A stretch of 64,000 bases of DNA from assembly GCF_020103755.1 (NCBI RefSeq), contig NZ_JAHSQD010000002.1, forward strand, positions 1 through 64,000, read 5' to 3'. The stretch's first letter is position 1, and the number at the start of each line of letters is the position of its first letter. Both the position numbers and the translations under genes were made by a program. Origin of the DNA: Streptomyces sp. LS1784 (GTDB lineage Bacteria > Actinomycetota > Actinomycetes > Streptomycetales > Streptomycetaceae). The notes beneath the pieces were generated by a model. It made no database searches and was not told the origin of the DNA. It saw only the letters and a list, made by a program, of their open reading frames with translations. This document shows positions 1 to 8,605 of the stretch, one piece after another.

Positions 1-2847
1 CGGGTGGCGGACGCGCAGCGCCGACTCGGCGCCGCCCAGCGCGACAGCGACGAGCAGGCCCTGCGCGGTGCCGAGCAGGTCGCGCAGTCCCGGCGCCGGC
101 TGGCCGACGTCCAGGAACGGGCGGTGGCACAGGTCGCCGCCGCCGACCGGCAGCTGGCGGCGGCGGAGCTCACGGTCACCCGCGCACACCAGGCCGCCGC
201 GCAGGCGCAGCAGGCGCTGAACGACGCCCGGCAGCAGGCCGCGCGGACCCTGGAGGACCTGAACCGGGACGCGGCCCGGGGGCCGCTGGAGGAGCAGAAG
301 GCGCTGCTCTCCCTGGAGCAGGCCCGTTCCCGGCTCAACCAGGTCAACGTCAGTCCGTTCTCGTCGGAGACGGACCGGCGCGAAGCCCAGATCTCCTACC
401 AGGAGGCGGTCAACCAGCTCGAGGACGTCCGCACCCGCAACAAGCGGCTCGCCGAGGACGTCAAGAAGGCCAACCAGCAGGGCGTCGAGGGCAGCGACCA
501 GGTCACCTCCGCGAAGGAGCAGCTGGCCCGCGCCCAGGAGGCCGAGCAGGACGCGGTCCGGGGTGTCCAGGAGGCCGAGCAGCAGGCCGCCCGGGCCCGC
601 GTCGAGGCGGTGCGCGAGGTCCAGGACGCGCACAACGACCTCGACAAGGCGGTGCGTGAGGCGCAGCGCCAGCAGCAGCGTTCCGCCGAGCAGGTAGCGG
701 ACGCCCAGCGGGACGTCGCCCGCGCGGTGCGGGACCAGTCGCAGGCGCTGGCCTCCGCCGCTGGCGCCGCCAGCGCCGCCGAACAGGCGCTCAACGCGCT
801 CTCCCCGGCCGGGCAGCGCTTCGCCCGGTTCATCTCCGGGACGGTGCAGCCTGCCCTGCGCGGGCTGCGGGACACCGCGCAGGAGGCGCTGCTGCCTCCA
901 CTGGAGACGGCGATCAGCCGCGGGCTGAGCCTGCTGCCGATCTTCAACCGGGCGATCGGCGACACCGGGCAGGTGCTCGGCCAGGCCGCCGTCCGGGGCG
1001 CGGAGATGGCCACGTCCGGGCCGTGGCGGGCGGACCTGGCGCAGGTCGCCTCGACCAACACGCGGGTCATCGGCTCGCTGGCGAACGCCGGCCTGAGCGC
1101 GGCCGACGGCCTGCGCAACATCACGGTCGCCGCCGCGCCGCTGCTGGAGCGCCTCGCCAGCGCCACCGAACGTGGTCTCGCCCTGGCCGCCGCGTTCATC
1201 CAGGCCCGCCGCGACGGCGGCCAGCTCGGTGCGTTCTTCCAGCGCGCCGGGGACACCGGCGCCCAGCTGTGGGGCATCCTGCGGGACATCGGCCTCGGTG
1301 TCCTCAACATCGGGCGCGCCGCCGCCCCCGCCGGACAGCAGCTCCTCAACTCTCTCGCCAACGCCGCGAGTTCCTTCCGCACGCTCACCGGCGAAGGTGA
1401 GACGCAGGCCAAGCTCGCCGGATACTTCGCCAACACCGTCCCCGTCCTCCAGGAGGTTGGGCGGCTGGTCGGCGCCCTCGGCGTCGCCTGGTTCAACTTC
1501 ACCAATAACCCGGCACTCGCGCCGCTGATCGCCCGGCTGCGTACCGAGGTGCTGCCCGCGGTCATGCAGCTGGCCGGATCGCTCGGCAACGGCCAGCTGT
1601 GGGACCAGCTGCTCGGGCTGCTCAACTCCATCGTCGGCATCGCCGCCCAACTCGGCGGCCTCGGCAACACCTTGTCCGGGTTCCTGTTCGTCATCCAGGC
1701 CGTCGCCTCCGCCGTGCAGTTGCTGCTGTCGATTCCCGGCATGGGCGCCTTCGTCTCGGCGCTGCTGACGATGGCCGGCGTCGCGGGCGGCATCGTGTTC
1801 GTCTCCAATGCGATCGGCGCGGTGCGCGGCGCCCTGACCTTGCTGTCCGCCAACCCGATCATGCTGATCGTCGCCGCGGCCGCCGCCCTGGTGCTGGCGT
1901 TCACCACCGCCTACCAGAAGTCCGAGTGGTTCCGTAACGTCGTCAACGGGGCGATCGGCGGGCTCGCCGACGGCGTGCGTTACGCCCTCGACAGCATGGT
2001 CTCCTTCGCGGCCTGGTCCTGGGGCAAGCTGTCGGGGATCTTCGCCCCGCCGATCCGCTTCCTCGTTAACACCGTGTACGACAACGGGATCAGGAAGGCC
2101 TGGAACTGGATCGCCGACAGCTTCGGCCTCGGCAAGCTCCCCAGCTTCACCGTCGGGTTCGCCCGAGGCGGTGTCGTGCCCGGGTACGCGCCCGGACGCG
2201 ACACCGTGCCTGCCATGCTCAGCCCGGGTGAGGGCGTACTCGTGCCGCAGGCCGTGCGCCAGCTCGGCGGCGAAGGCGGCATCACCGCCCTCAACGACGC
2301 CGCCCGCGCCGGCCGTCTCGCCGACGCCGGCGCGCCCGTGCAGGGCTTCTTCCTCGGCGGCCTCGTGGACGGCGCGGTCGACCAACTCCGCGGCTGGGCC
2401 GCCGGCGCCCTGGCCAAGGCCCTCAACCCGGTGAGGGGCTGGTTCAACTGGATGCCCGACAACGCGTGGGGCAAGATGCTGCGCGGCATGGTCAACCGGG
2501 CCGTGGACGGCGTACTGGCCTTCGTACGCGGCTACTCCACCGGGGGAGTGGTGCCCGGCTACGCGCCCGGCCAGGACAGCGCCCTGGCCCGCCTCAGCCC
2601 CGGCGAAGGCATCCTCACCCCGCAGGCCGTGCGCGGCCTCGGAGGCAGCGCCGCCGTCAGCGCGATCAACGCCGCCCGCGGGCAGCTCGCCGACAGCGCC
2701 CAGGGCGAGCGCATCGGCACCGTCATCTCGCCCGGCGCGATCGTGCAGTACATCACCAACCCGCTGCCCGAGACGCCGGGGGAGACCGTCAACAACCGGC
2801 TGCGGGCCCTCGCCAGCTTCGGCCTGTTCGACAAGGAGAGCGCCTGA
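1..2847 (+). CDS. Phage tail tape measure protein (5' end cut by window)
   Basis: The reading frame is open from base 1 and the first 260 or so residues are a long Ala/Gln/Arg/Glu coiled coil, so the true start probably lies to the left. About 948 residues are visible. Residues roughly 550-640 are strongly hydrophobic, as in tape measure proteins that span the tail lumen and reach the membrane. The C-terminal third carries two copies of a GGVVPGYAPG...LSPGEG...PQAVR..LGG motif at bases 2164-2275 and 2539-2650. This Gly/Pro motif is common near the C-terminus of actinophage tape measure proteins. The distal tail and hub genes follow directly with an ATGA overlap, the usual siphovirus order. 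The family assignment is secure and the length is unknown. Confidence 0.88.
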   Translation, partial: RVADAQRRLGAAQRDSDEQALRGAEQVAQSRRRLADVQERAVAQVAAADRQLAAAELTVTRAHQAAAQAQQALNDARQQAARTLEDLNRDAARGPLEEQKALLSLEQARSRLNQVNVSPFSSETDRREAQISYQEAVNQLEDVRTRNKRLAEDVKKANQQGVEGSDQVTSAKEQLARAQEAEQDAVRGVQEAEQQAARARVEAVREVQDAHNDLDKAVREAQRQQQRSAEQVADAQRDVARAVRDQSQALASAAGAASAAEQALNALSPAGQRFARFISGTVQPALRGLRDTAQEALLPPLETAISRGLSLLPIFNRAIGDTGQVLGQAAVRGAEMATSGPWRADLAQVASTNTRVIGSLANAGLSAADGLRNITVAAAPLLERLASATERGLALAAAFIQARRDGGQLGAFFQRAGDTGAQLWGILRDIGLGVLNIGRAAAPAGQQLLNSLANAASSFRTLTGEGETQAKLAGYFANTVPVLQEVGRLVGALGVAWFNFTNNPALAPLIARLRTEVLPAVMQLAGSLGNGQLWDQLLGLLNSIVGIAAQLGGLGNTLSGFLFVIQAVASAVQLLLSIPGMGAFVSALLTMAGVAGGIVFVSNAIGAVRGALTLLSANPIMLIVAAAAALVLAFTTAYQKSEWFRNVVNGAIGGLADGVRYALDSMVSFAAWSWGKLSGIFAPPIRFLVNTVYDNGIRKAWNWIADSFGLGKLPSFTVGFARGGVVPGYAPGRDTVPAMLSPGEGVLVPQAVRQLGGEGGITALNDAARAGRLADAGAPVQGFFLGGLVDGAVDQLRGWAAGALAKALNPVRGWFNWMPDNAWGKMLRGMVNRAVDGVLAFVRGYSTGGVVPGYAPGQDSALARLSPGEGILTPQAVRGLGGSAAVSAINAARGQLADSAQGERIGTVISPGAIVQYITNPLPETPGETVNNRLRALASFGLFDKESA

Positions 2848-3674
2848 TGGCCCGCGAACGCTGGCTGGTGGACGGCTACGACCTCACCGACGGCCTGGTG
2901 CGCGACGTCGAGTACCGGGCCGGGCTGACCGGAACCCCGGCCGTCGTCGGCACGAACGCCAGCGTGCCCAACCGCATCGGGGAGCTGTGGCGGCCCAAGC
3001 ACCACGGCCCCGGCAAGTTCACCCTCGCCCTGTGGCTGGCCCCTACCAGGGGCGGCTGGCAGGACGTCGAAGCGGCGTGGGAGGACCTGCTGCGCGTCGT
3101 CGCCCGGCCGCACCGGCTGCTCACCTTCGAGCGGCACACCGCCGCCGGCCAGGTGCGCCGCTGCGAGGGCGAGGTCCTGTCCGCGCTCACCCCGACGCCG
3201 CTGGGCCAGAGCGGCATGCGCATCAGCCTGGAGGTCAACGTGCCCGCCGGGTACTGGGTGTCCGCCGACACCAGCACCCGGGCGACCGCCCCCGGGACGC
3301 CCGTGCCCCAGGACCTGGTGCTGACCGAGTTCGCCGACGCGACCGCGCCGATGGAGCAGCTCGCCTATCTGCTCACCGGGCCGATCACCGCCCCGACCGT
3401 CACCGACACCACCGACGCAACCGGCGGCGACTCGTTCACCTACACCGGGCAGATCGGCGCCGGGCAGACCCTCACCGTGGACGCCGCCACCTGGCAGCTG
3501 ACCGGCGGTGGCGGCTTCGTCCCCGACCCGGGCCGCCTGACCAACACCGGGCCCGCCTTCCTGCGCCTGGCCCCCGGCCGCCCCGGCAAGCCGCCGAGCG
3601 TGCGCCTGACCGGAACCAACACCGGGCCCACCACCCAGCTCACCGTCACCGGCCGCCGCGCCTACCTGACCTGA
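2847..3674 (+). CDS. Distal tail (Dit-like) protein
   Basis: This 275-residue protein starts at an ATG that overlaps the tape measure stop codon (ATGA). It opens with a predicted beta-rich region (WLVDGYDLTDG) and contains a W-x-V-E-x-A-W-E-D-L segment with a following ring-like beta domain, as in distal tail proteins that join tail tube and baseplate in siphoviruses. Its place between the tape measure and the tail hub gene fits that role. The C-terminal 90 residues (from about position 185) look like an appended carbohydrate-binding-like beta sandwich. No catalytic motif is visible. The assignment rests mostly on gene order. Confidence 0.72.
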   Translation: MARERWLVDGYDLTDGLVRDVEYRAGLTGTPAVVGTNASVPNRIGELWRPKHHGPGKFTLALWLAPTRGGWQDVEAAWEDLLRVVARPHRLLTFERHTAAGQVRRCEGEVLSALTPTPLGQSGMRISLEVNVPAGYWVSADTSTRATAPGTPVPQDLVLTEFADATAPMEQLAYLLTGPITAPTVTDTTDATGGDSFTYTGQIGAGQTLTVDAATWQLTGGGGFVPDPGRLTNTGPAFLRLAPGRPGKPPSVRLTGTNTGPTTQLTVTGRRAYLT

Positions 3675-3687
3675 CCGGAGAACCACC

Positions 3688-6516
3688 GTGGCCGTCCACC
3701 TGCGCGTCTTGAGCCCGAGCGGCAGCCTGCTCGGGCTGCTGCCCTACCCCGCCGACCTCAAGACGCAGGCCGAGCACAACGGCGTCGGCACGTTGACCTT
3801 CACCTACCCGCGCAACGCCCCGGGCGCCGGCCTGCTGTCCGGGGACGACCCGCGGCTCTCCCTCGTCATCGACGGCGTCGAGAAGCCCGAGCGGTACCTG
3901 CTGGAGGACGACGGCGACGACCCGGCCGACGACGCGGGCGAGGCCCGGCCCATCCAGGTCGGCTGCCGGGGCGCCCTCGCCCTTCTGGAGCGCGCCGTGA
4001 TCTACCCGGTCGGCCACACCCCCGGCCAGGCCGTGCAGGGCCTCGACGCGCACTTCCCGTTCGTCAACGCCACCCCCGGGGTCGTCATCGCCACCCTCCT
4101 GCAGCGCGCCCAAGCCCGCGGCGCCCTGACTGAGATCACCTGGGACTTCACCTCCGCCGCCGACAGCGCCGGCCGCCCCTGGCCCACCACGTACACCGTC
4201 CAGTACGACGCCGGCGGCGACCTGCTCAAGACCGTCACCTCGATCACCGGCGCGGGGTGGGCAGACGTGCGGATGGAGGGCTACCGGCTGCGCGCCTACG
4301 TGCCCGACACCGTCTGCGCCACCGATCACCCGGGCATCGTGCTGTACCTGGGCCGGGACGTCCTCAAGGGCCCCCGGCAGCGCTCCCGCCGCTCGGTGCG
4401 TTCCCACCTGCTGGCCTCCGGCGACTCCGGCAACCTCGCCGAGGTCGTCAACCCGACCGCGGCCGCCCGATACGGACGCCGCGAGGCCTTTGACGGCCGG
4501 GGCGGCATCACCGACGCCACCACCCTCGCGGAACTCGCCCGGGTCACCCTCGGCGGCATGGGCGCCGCCTCCGAGGGCTTCACGATCGAACTCGACCCGG
4601 CCGCCACCCAGCACCGGCCCGGCATCGACTACCGGGCCGGGGACTACATCCGTTACGACCAGCGGCGCACCGACCCGGCCACGCTGGAGCCGCTGCGGGT
4701 GCGCACCATCGCCACCACGTACGACAACACCGGCCAGCCCAGCAGCAGCCTGGAACTCAACGACCTGTTCGTGGAGCAGCGCATCCGGGTGCAGCGGCAG
4801 CTGGATGCCCTCACCAACGGCTCGGCGACCGCCTCCCGTACCCCGCTGCCGCCGCTCGGCGACCGCAACGACACCGTCGCCCCCAAGGCCCCGGACGCGG
4901 TGCTGCTCGGCTCCTGGGCCTACCTGGACCGGGGCGGGCAGCAGCACGCCGCGCTGGCGGTGTCCTGGCCCGCGGTGACGCAGAACGCCGACGGCACCGT
5001 GTACGACGACGCCGGCAACTACTACGTCTCCTACCTGCTGCCCGGCCTGCGGATCGCGGGGCAGGACCCCCAGTGGTCCCCGGAGCAGGCGGTCAACGGC
5101 ACCATCGCCCACTACGACCAGCTGCCGGCCGGGCAGCGCGTCCAGGCCCGGGTGCGCACCGTGGACGCCTCCGGGAACTCCTCCACCTGGCGGCTGTCGG
5201 AGGAGACCATCCTCGCCAGCGACACCACCCCGCCCCCGGTGCCGTCGAAGCCAGCGGTGACCTCGCTGATCGGCGCGCTGCGGGCGGTGTGGGACGGGCG
5301 AGGGGCGCAGGGCGAGGAAATGCCCGCGGACTTCGCCGAGGTGGAGGTGCACGCCTCCAGGGCAGCCGGGTTCGCCCCCAGCGCGGCGACGATCGTCGAC
5401 CGGCTCGCCGGAGCGGCGGCCGCCCCGATCACCGGCCTGTCCTACGGCACCACCTACTACATCAAGTTCGTCGCCCGCGACCGGGCGGGCAACGCCTCGC
5501 AGCCCTCTGCCGAGGCCTCCGCCGTTCCGACCGTCGTCATCAGGTCCGACCTCGCCGACCAGATCATCGGGACCGCCCAGCTCGCCGATGCCACGATCAT
5601 CGGCGCGAAGATCGCGCTCGCCACCATCCAGGACGCCAACATCGGCACCGTCTCCGCGAGCAAGCTGACCGTCGGCAAGCTCAACGCGGACGTCACGGTC
5701 TCCGCGCGCATCAAGACCGCCGACACCGGCGCGAGGGTGGAGCTCAACTCCGCTGGCATCGAGGCGTGGAACGCCAACGGCGTGAAGACCGTCTCCGTCT
5801 CCGCGACCACCGGCGACGTGCGGATCGTCGGCGGCCTGTCCAGCGGAACCACCGGGCAGCGCATCGAGATCAACCCCGGCGGGGGCCTCCCGGAGATCCG
5901 CTTCTTCCCCACCAACGGCAACAACTACGCCTTCGTCAACGCGGTCGGTGGAAGCAACGGCGCGGCGTACATCGGGCTGAACAGCGGCACCTTCCAGCAC
6001 AACGGGCAGTCGACGGCCTACCGGCTCTACCTGACCGAGTACATGTCGGCGCTGGAGACGATCCGCACCGACACCCAGAGGCCGTGGGGCGGCACGGTCC
6101 GGATGAACGCGAGCCAAGGTGCCGCGCTCGCGTACATGGTCGAGGACTCGGTCAAGGGCTACGTGGTCGCTGCGGATTCAGGCGTCCAGATCGGCCGGAG
6201 CAACGACCGGGGCGGCAACACCGAACTGTGGATCGACGCCACGACCCTCCAGTACAAGGGCACTTTCCTGAACTACTGGTACGCCGAGCCGGACCGCGGG
6301 CTGTTCACCGGCACGGTCGGGATGACCAACTGGACGTCCATGTCGCTCTCCTACGGGCCGACGATGCAATCCGCGATGGTGCCGATCGTGACCCTGCGGG
6401 ACTGGCAAGCCGTGAGGGCCTGGCAGGTCACCGCATCCAGCCTCACCGGCTTCACCACCACCCTCGCCTCCGCCAGCAGCGACGGCTCCGTCGGCTTCTG
6501 GTGCTACCGCATCTGA
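3688..6516 (+). CDS. Tail hub / ReqiPepy6 Gp37-like protein with FN3 repeats
   Basis: The protein has 942 residues and a GTG start, with AGGAG-like bases nine nucleotides upstream. Residues 1-370 resemble the siphovirus ReqiPepy6 Gp37-like hub family: VHLRVLSPSG at the start, then YRAGDYIRYD near residue 315. Residues about 395-620 contain two fibronectin type III-like domains (DTTPPPVPSKPAV and YGTTYYIKFVARDRAGN). The C-terminus is Gly/Asn-rich and beta-structured, suggesting a fibre or receptor-binding tip. It follows the distal tail gene by 13 bases. It probably forms the tail tip that contacts the cell surface. No peptidase or glycosidase motif was recognised. Confidence 0.75.
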   Translation: MAVHLRVLSPSGSLLGLLPYPADLKTQAEHNGVGTLTFTYPRNAPGAGLLSGDDPRLSLVIDGVEKPERYLLEDDGDDPADDAGEARPIQVGCRGALALLERAVIYPVGHTPGQAVQGLDAHFPFVNATPGVVIATLLQRAQARGALTEITWDFTSAADSAGRPWPTTYTVQYDAGGDLLKTVTSITGAGWADVRMEGYRLRAYVPDTVCATDHPGIVLYLGRDVLKGPRQRSRRSVRSHLLASGDSGNLAEVVNPTAAARYGRREAFDGRGGITDATTLAELARVTLGGMGAASEGFTIELDPAATQHRPGIDYRAGDYIRYDQRRTDPATLEPLRVRTIATTYDNTGQPSSSLELNDLFVEQRIRVQRQLDALTNGSATASRTPLPPLGDRNDTVAPKAPDAVLLGSWAYLDRGGQQHAALAVSWPAVTQNADGTVYDDAGNYYVSYLLPGLRIAGQDPQWSPEQAVNGTIAHYDQLPAGQRVQARVRTVDASGNSSTWRLSEETILASDTTPPPVPSKPAVTSLIGALRAVWDGRGAQGEEMPADFAEVEVHASRAAGFAPSAATIVDRLAGAAAAPITGLSYGTTYYIKFVARDRAGNASQPSAEASAVPTVVIRSDLADQIIGTAQLADATIIGAKIALATIQDANIGTVSASKLTVGKLNADVTVSARIKTADTGARVELNSAGIEAWNANGVKTVSVSATTGDVRIVGGLSSGTTGQRIEINPGGGLPEIRFFPTNGNNYAFVNAVGGSNGAAYIGLNSGTFQHNGQSTAYRLYLTEYMSALETIRTDTQRPWGGTVRMNASQGAALAYMVEDSVKGYVVAADSGVQIGRSNDRGGNTELWIDATTLQYKGTFLNYWYAEPDRGLFTGTVGMTNWTSMSLSYGPTMQSAMVPIVTLRDWQAVRAWQVTASSLTGFTTTLASASSDGSVGFWCYRI

Positions 6517-6534
6517 CACGAACGGGGAGCAACC

Positions 6535-7188
6535 ATGCCCGAGGAGTACCGGGTACTCGAAGCGGCCCAGATCAATGTCGGGCCGACGCAGTGCTGGGCC
6601 GTGCGCCAGCAACGGCCGGACGGGGACCACCACGTCACCGTTTTCCCGACCACCTCGCTGGAGTGGCGGGCCGCCGAGTACGACATCGACCACACCACCC
6701 CGGACGGCATCGACATGATCCTCGACATGCTGCTCCACGAGCCGTGGATTCCAGACCCGCTGGAGCAGCGCAGCGCCGACCCGGCCGCCGCAAAGAGCTT
6801 CGCCGTCGGGGAGCCGGCGCCCGTCACCCTGCACAACGCGCCCGACCGGGCCACCGCCCGGCAGGCCCACCTCGAACGGATCGCCCACACCAAGCGGACC
6901 CGTGTCGCCGTCACGGCCGGACCCACCGCGGGCACGCGCCGCGCGGCAGCGGCGAAGCCCGCGCCGGATCCGCTCGACATCATCCGGCGCCACCACGGCA
7001 TCACCCCGGAGGGAGTGGCCGCGAAGACGGAGATCGTGGAGCAGACCCGCCGGCAAGTCGCCCAGCCCCGCCCGCCCGTCGAGGAGGAGACGACCCGCGT
7101 CAACCCGGACGCCTTCACCACACCGGTGTGGGACGCCGCGGTGCCCCGCCGTGACGAGGCGCAACGCATCGGAGAGGACGCGGCATGA
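6535..7188 (+). CDS. Phage protein of unknown function
   Basis: This 217-residue acidic protein starts with ATG after a GGGGAGCAACC ribosome binding site, 18 bases downstream of the tail hub gene. Residues 1-75 look like a compact domain (QCWAVRQQRPDGDHHVTVFP, then IDHTTPDGIDMILDMLL). The rest is Ala/Pro/Arg-rich and probably extended. It ends in an ATGA overlap with the next small gene, so it is part of the tail operon. Position suggests a minor virion or assembly protein, but no family is recognised. Confidence 0.7.
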   Translation: MPEEYRVLEAAQINVGPTQCWAVRQQRPDGDHHVTVFPTTSLEWRAAEYDIDHTTPDGIDMILDMLLHEPWIPDPLEQRSADPAAAKSFAVGEPAPVTLHNAPDRATARQAHLERIAHTKRTRVAVTAGPTAGTRRAAAAKPAPDPLDIIRRHHGITPEGVAAKTEIVEQTRRQVAQPRPPVEEETTRVNPDAFTTPVWDAAVPRRDEAQRIGEDAA

Positions 7189-7355
7189 CCGACGGCCCCA
7201 CCCCCGAACAGCTCGACCGTCTGCTCAGCACCGCCGACCGGCGCCGGCTCACCCCTGCCGAAGCCGCCCTGCTCCGGACTGGCGTCCAGCGCCTGCGGAA
7301 GACAGCCGACTGCACCCGGCCGGCCACCAGCGACACCACCAACCCGACGAAGTGA
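7185..7355 (+). CDS. Small phage protein, 56 residues
   Basis: This short gene begins MTDGPTPEQLDRLL and ends at a TGA at 7353-7355. Its ATG overlaps the preceding stop (ATGA), so translation is probably coupled. The sequence is predicted helical, with an L-x-x-A-E-A-A-L-L-R segment typical of small tail-operon proteins in Streptomyces phages and prophages. No function is known. Reading-frame coupling on both sides is the main support. Confidence 0.6.
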   Translation: MTDGPTPEQLDRLLSTADRRRLTPAEAALLRTGVQRLRKTADCTRPATSDTTNPTK

Positions 7356-7372
7356 ACGGAGCCCCCGCCACC

Positions 7373-7591
7373 ATGGAGCACAACACCCAGCCCATCACCG
7401 TGGACGCCGAGCTGTACATCGCCCGGCTGCGCAACCAGATGGCCGAGGCCTGGGGGCACGCGCAGGCGGAACTCGCTCTCGCCCGCGAGGAGATCGCCGT
7501 ACGCACTGCGCGGGAAGCCGACCTGGAACGGCGGATCGCCGAGCTCGAATCCACCATCGCCGAACTGCGCGGAACCTCGACGCGACCGTAG
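7373..7591 (+). CDS. Small coiled-coil phage protein
   Basis: The product is 72 residues and almost entirely a heptad-repeat coiled coil (EREADLERRIAELESTIAEL-like pattern toward the end). I chose the ATG at 7373, with GGAG 11 bases upstream. A GTG at 7352 overlapping the previous stop (GTGA) would add seven residues and is an alternative. The last codons overlap the GCGACC promoter box for the next gene. It is probably a tail-operon accessory protein of unknown role. Confidence 0.62.
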   Translation: MEHNTQPITVDAELYIARLRNQMAEAWGHAQAELALAREEIAVRTAREADLERRIAELESTIAELRGTSTRP

Positions 7592-7611
7592 ACACCGCCG
7601 CGCCCTACCGT
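7582..7611 (+). promoter_or_regulatory. GCGACC-N18-TACCGT promoter, copy 1
   Basis: GCGACC at 7582-7587 is followed after exactly 18 bases by TACCGT at 7606-7611. The same arrangement occurs at 11598 and 20706. The downstream GTG start is only eight bases after the -10 element, which suggests a leaderless transcript. Confidence 0.55.
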
Positions 7612-7619
7612 CCCCGGCT

Positions 7620-7862
7620 GTGGAACGGGACCCGGACGACCAGCAGCCTCCCGCTGGCCGACGACACCGACGGAGGACCAGATGGAGCGAGATCACCGGG
7701 TGGAAGTCGATCCGGGACCTGGTCCTGTTCCTGCTCGGAGCGGCGGTGATCGTGCGGGAGGCGTGGACGCCGCCGGCCGACCCGAGCGTGATCATCACGG
7801 GCCTGACCCTCGCGGGGTTGCCCGCCGCGCTGTCAAGGGACGAACGGCCGCCGCGCGAGTAG
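7620..7862 (+). CDS. Small membrane protein, possibly lysis-associated
   Basis: This 80-residue product has a basic N-terminal third (RRHRRRTRW) followed by two hydrophobic stretches, DLVLFLLGAAVIV and SVIITGLTLAGLPAAL. It is probably an inner-membrane protein with the N-terminus inside. No Shine-Dalgarno sequence precedes the GTG start, which lies eight bases after a -10 element, so the message is probably leaderless. It sits between the tail genes and the holin candidate, where actinophages often keep several small membrane proteins for lysis. Confidence 0.65.
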   Translation: MERDPDDQQPPAGRRHRRRTRWSEITGWKSIRDLVLFLLGAAVIVREAWTPPADPSVIITGLTLAGLPAALSRDERPPRE

Positions 7863-7954
7863 CCCCGCGCGCCGGCCTCCTGGCCCGATACCGGTTCACC
7901 GCCGGCTACCTGGCCGCCGCCGGCGTCGCGTTCGTCGCGACCTGGCCGCTCTGA
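7682..7954 (+). CDS. Possible second small membrane protein, start unclear
   Basis: Only the last 40 or so residues (ARYRFTAGYLAAAGVAFVAT) look like a real protein, resembling small one-span membrane proteins found next to holins in Streptomyces phages. The upstream part overlaps the preceding gene in another frame and has a low-quality composition. The only ATG in frame is at 7682, inside the previous gene. No better start codon is seen near 7860, so either a non-canonical start or ribosomal frameshifting from the previous gene would be needed. Confidence 0.3.
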   Translation: MERDHRVEVDPGPGPVPARSGGDRAGGVDAAGRPERDHHGPDPRGVARRAVKGRTAAARVAPRAGLLARYRFTAGYLAAAGVAFVATWPL

Positions 7955-7992
7955 GCGCCAAGCCCGCCCATCACCAGCACCAGGAGACGACC

Positions 7993-8301
7993 GTGAACAT
8001 CCTGAACGACACCGAGGCGTGGGGCCTGCTGCTCGGCGCCGTCACCCCCTGGGCGACCGCGCTCGTCCAGCAGCCGCACTGGACCAAGCCGGTGCGCGCC
8101 GTCGTCGGGGCCGTGGCCTCCGGCATCGTCGGCATCGTCACCGTCCTCGCCCGCGGGGACATCGCCCACGCGCAGACCGCCTTGACCACCGTCGCCCTTG
8201 CCGTTGTGGCCTCCAAGACGTTCTACGACGGCCTGTGGCAGCATGCCGGCGCCGGAGCGCTGGAGCGTGCGACCGCCCCGGACCGCCGGTCCGGTTGGTA
8301 G
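7993..8301 (+). CDS. Holin-like membrane protein
   Basis: The protein has 102 residues and a GTG start six bases after a CAGGAGACG ribosome binding site. It contains hydrophobic helices at about residues 10-28 (GLLLGAVTPWATALV), 35-52 (VVGAVASGIVGIVTVLA) and 63-80 (ALTTVALAVVAS), then a charged tail. This three-span pattern, small size and position at the end of the tail operon fit a phage holin. The endolysin gene lies 12.5 kb away rather than alongside, which is unusual and lowers certainty. Confidence 0.55.
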   Translation: MNILNDTEAWGLLLGAVTPWATALVQQPHWTKPVRAVVGAVASGIVGIVTVLARGDIAHAQTALTTVALAVVASKTFYDGLWQHAGAGALERATAPDRRSGW

Positions 8302-8331
8302 CCGGCCCTGTGTCTGCGGCCGGCGCTACCC

Positions 8332-8337
8332 TAGAGT
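8332..8337 (+). promoter_or_regulatory. Probable -10 element TAGAGT
   Basis: TAGAGT matches the Streptomyces TAGNNT -10 pattern. A start about seven bases downstream would place the 5' end exactly at the first base of the long stem described for 8343-8459. Confidence 0.4.
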
Positions 8338-8342
8338 GATGA

Positions 8343-8459
8343 TGTGGCCGCCGGGCCGACCGGCCGTGTGCTCTGGCAACAAGCCCTTCGGGGCTGTCTC
8401 CTATCAAGGGGAGCACGCGGACCCGGGCGGCTTCGCAACCCGCGGGCCCGGCGGCCACA
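8343..8459 (+). ncRNA. Candidate structured RNA closed by a 15-bp stem
   Basis: Bases 8343-8357 and 8445-8459 are perfect reverse complements (15 bp), enclosing 87 bases. Inside, GTGCTC pairs with GAGCAC, and within that AGCCC-TTCG-GGGCT forms a hairpin with a UUCG tetraloop. A third GC-rich hairpin follows before the closing strand. A -10 element ends six bases before the first stem base. There is no open reading frame of quality here and no U-tract after the closing stem. It could be a small RNA, or the 5' part of the leader for the RecT-like gene. It does not match a riboswitch or ribozyme I recognise. Confidence 0.5.
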
Positions 8460-8551
8460 CTTCCTAATCTCCCTGATCCGCAGCCGATTTGGCCACGTGG
8501 TGGGTGTTCCCACGCAGGCCGGGCTGACGTGAGTGTGGAGGCAGGCAGCCA

Positions 8552-8575
8552 CACCGGGGCCTGCGAACCCCGGTG
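8552..8575 (+). promoter_or_regulatory. Leader hairpin, copy A (variant loop CCTGCGAA)
   Basis: CACCGGGG at 8552-8559 pairs with CCCCGGTG at 8568-8575 around the loop CCTGCGAA. It lies just before the GGAAGG ribosome binding site of the RecT-like gene. The loop is close to the ACCGCGAA loop of the other copies. Confidence 0.5.
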
Positions 8576-8605
8576 CCGCCACGGAGACAAGGAAGGCACC
8601 CTGAG

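Noticed and set aside
396-1907. Long minus-strand frame opposite the tape measure gene
   Set aside because: Arg/Ser/Ala-rich shadow composition typical of the antisense of GC-rich genes, with no ribosome binding site or family motif.
3646-6117. 823-residue minus-strand frame opposite the tail hub gene
   Set aside because: Gly/Val/Arg/Asp shadow of a recognised gene; low-complexity composition and no start signal.
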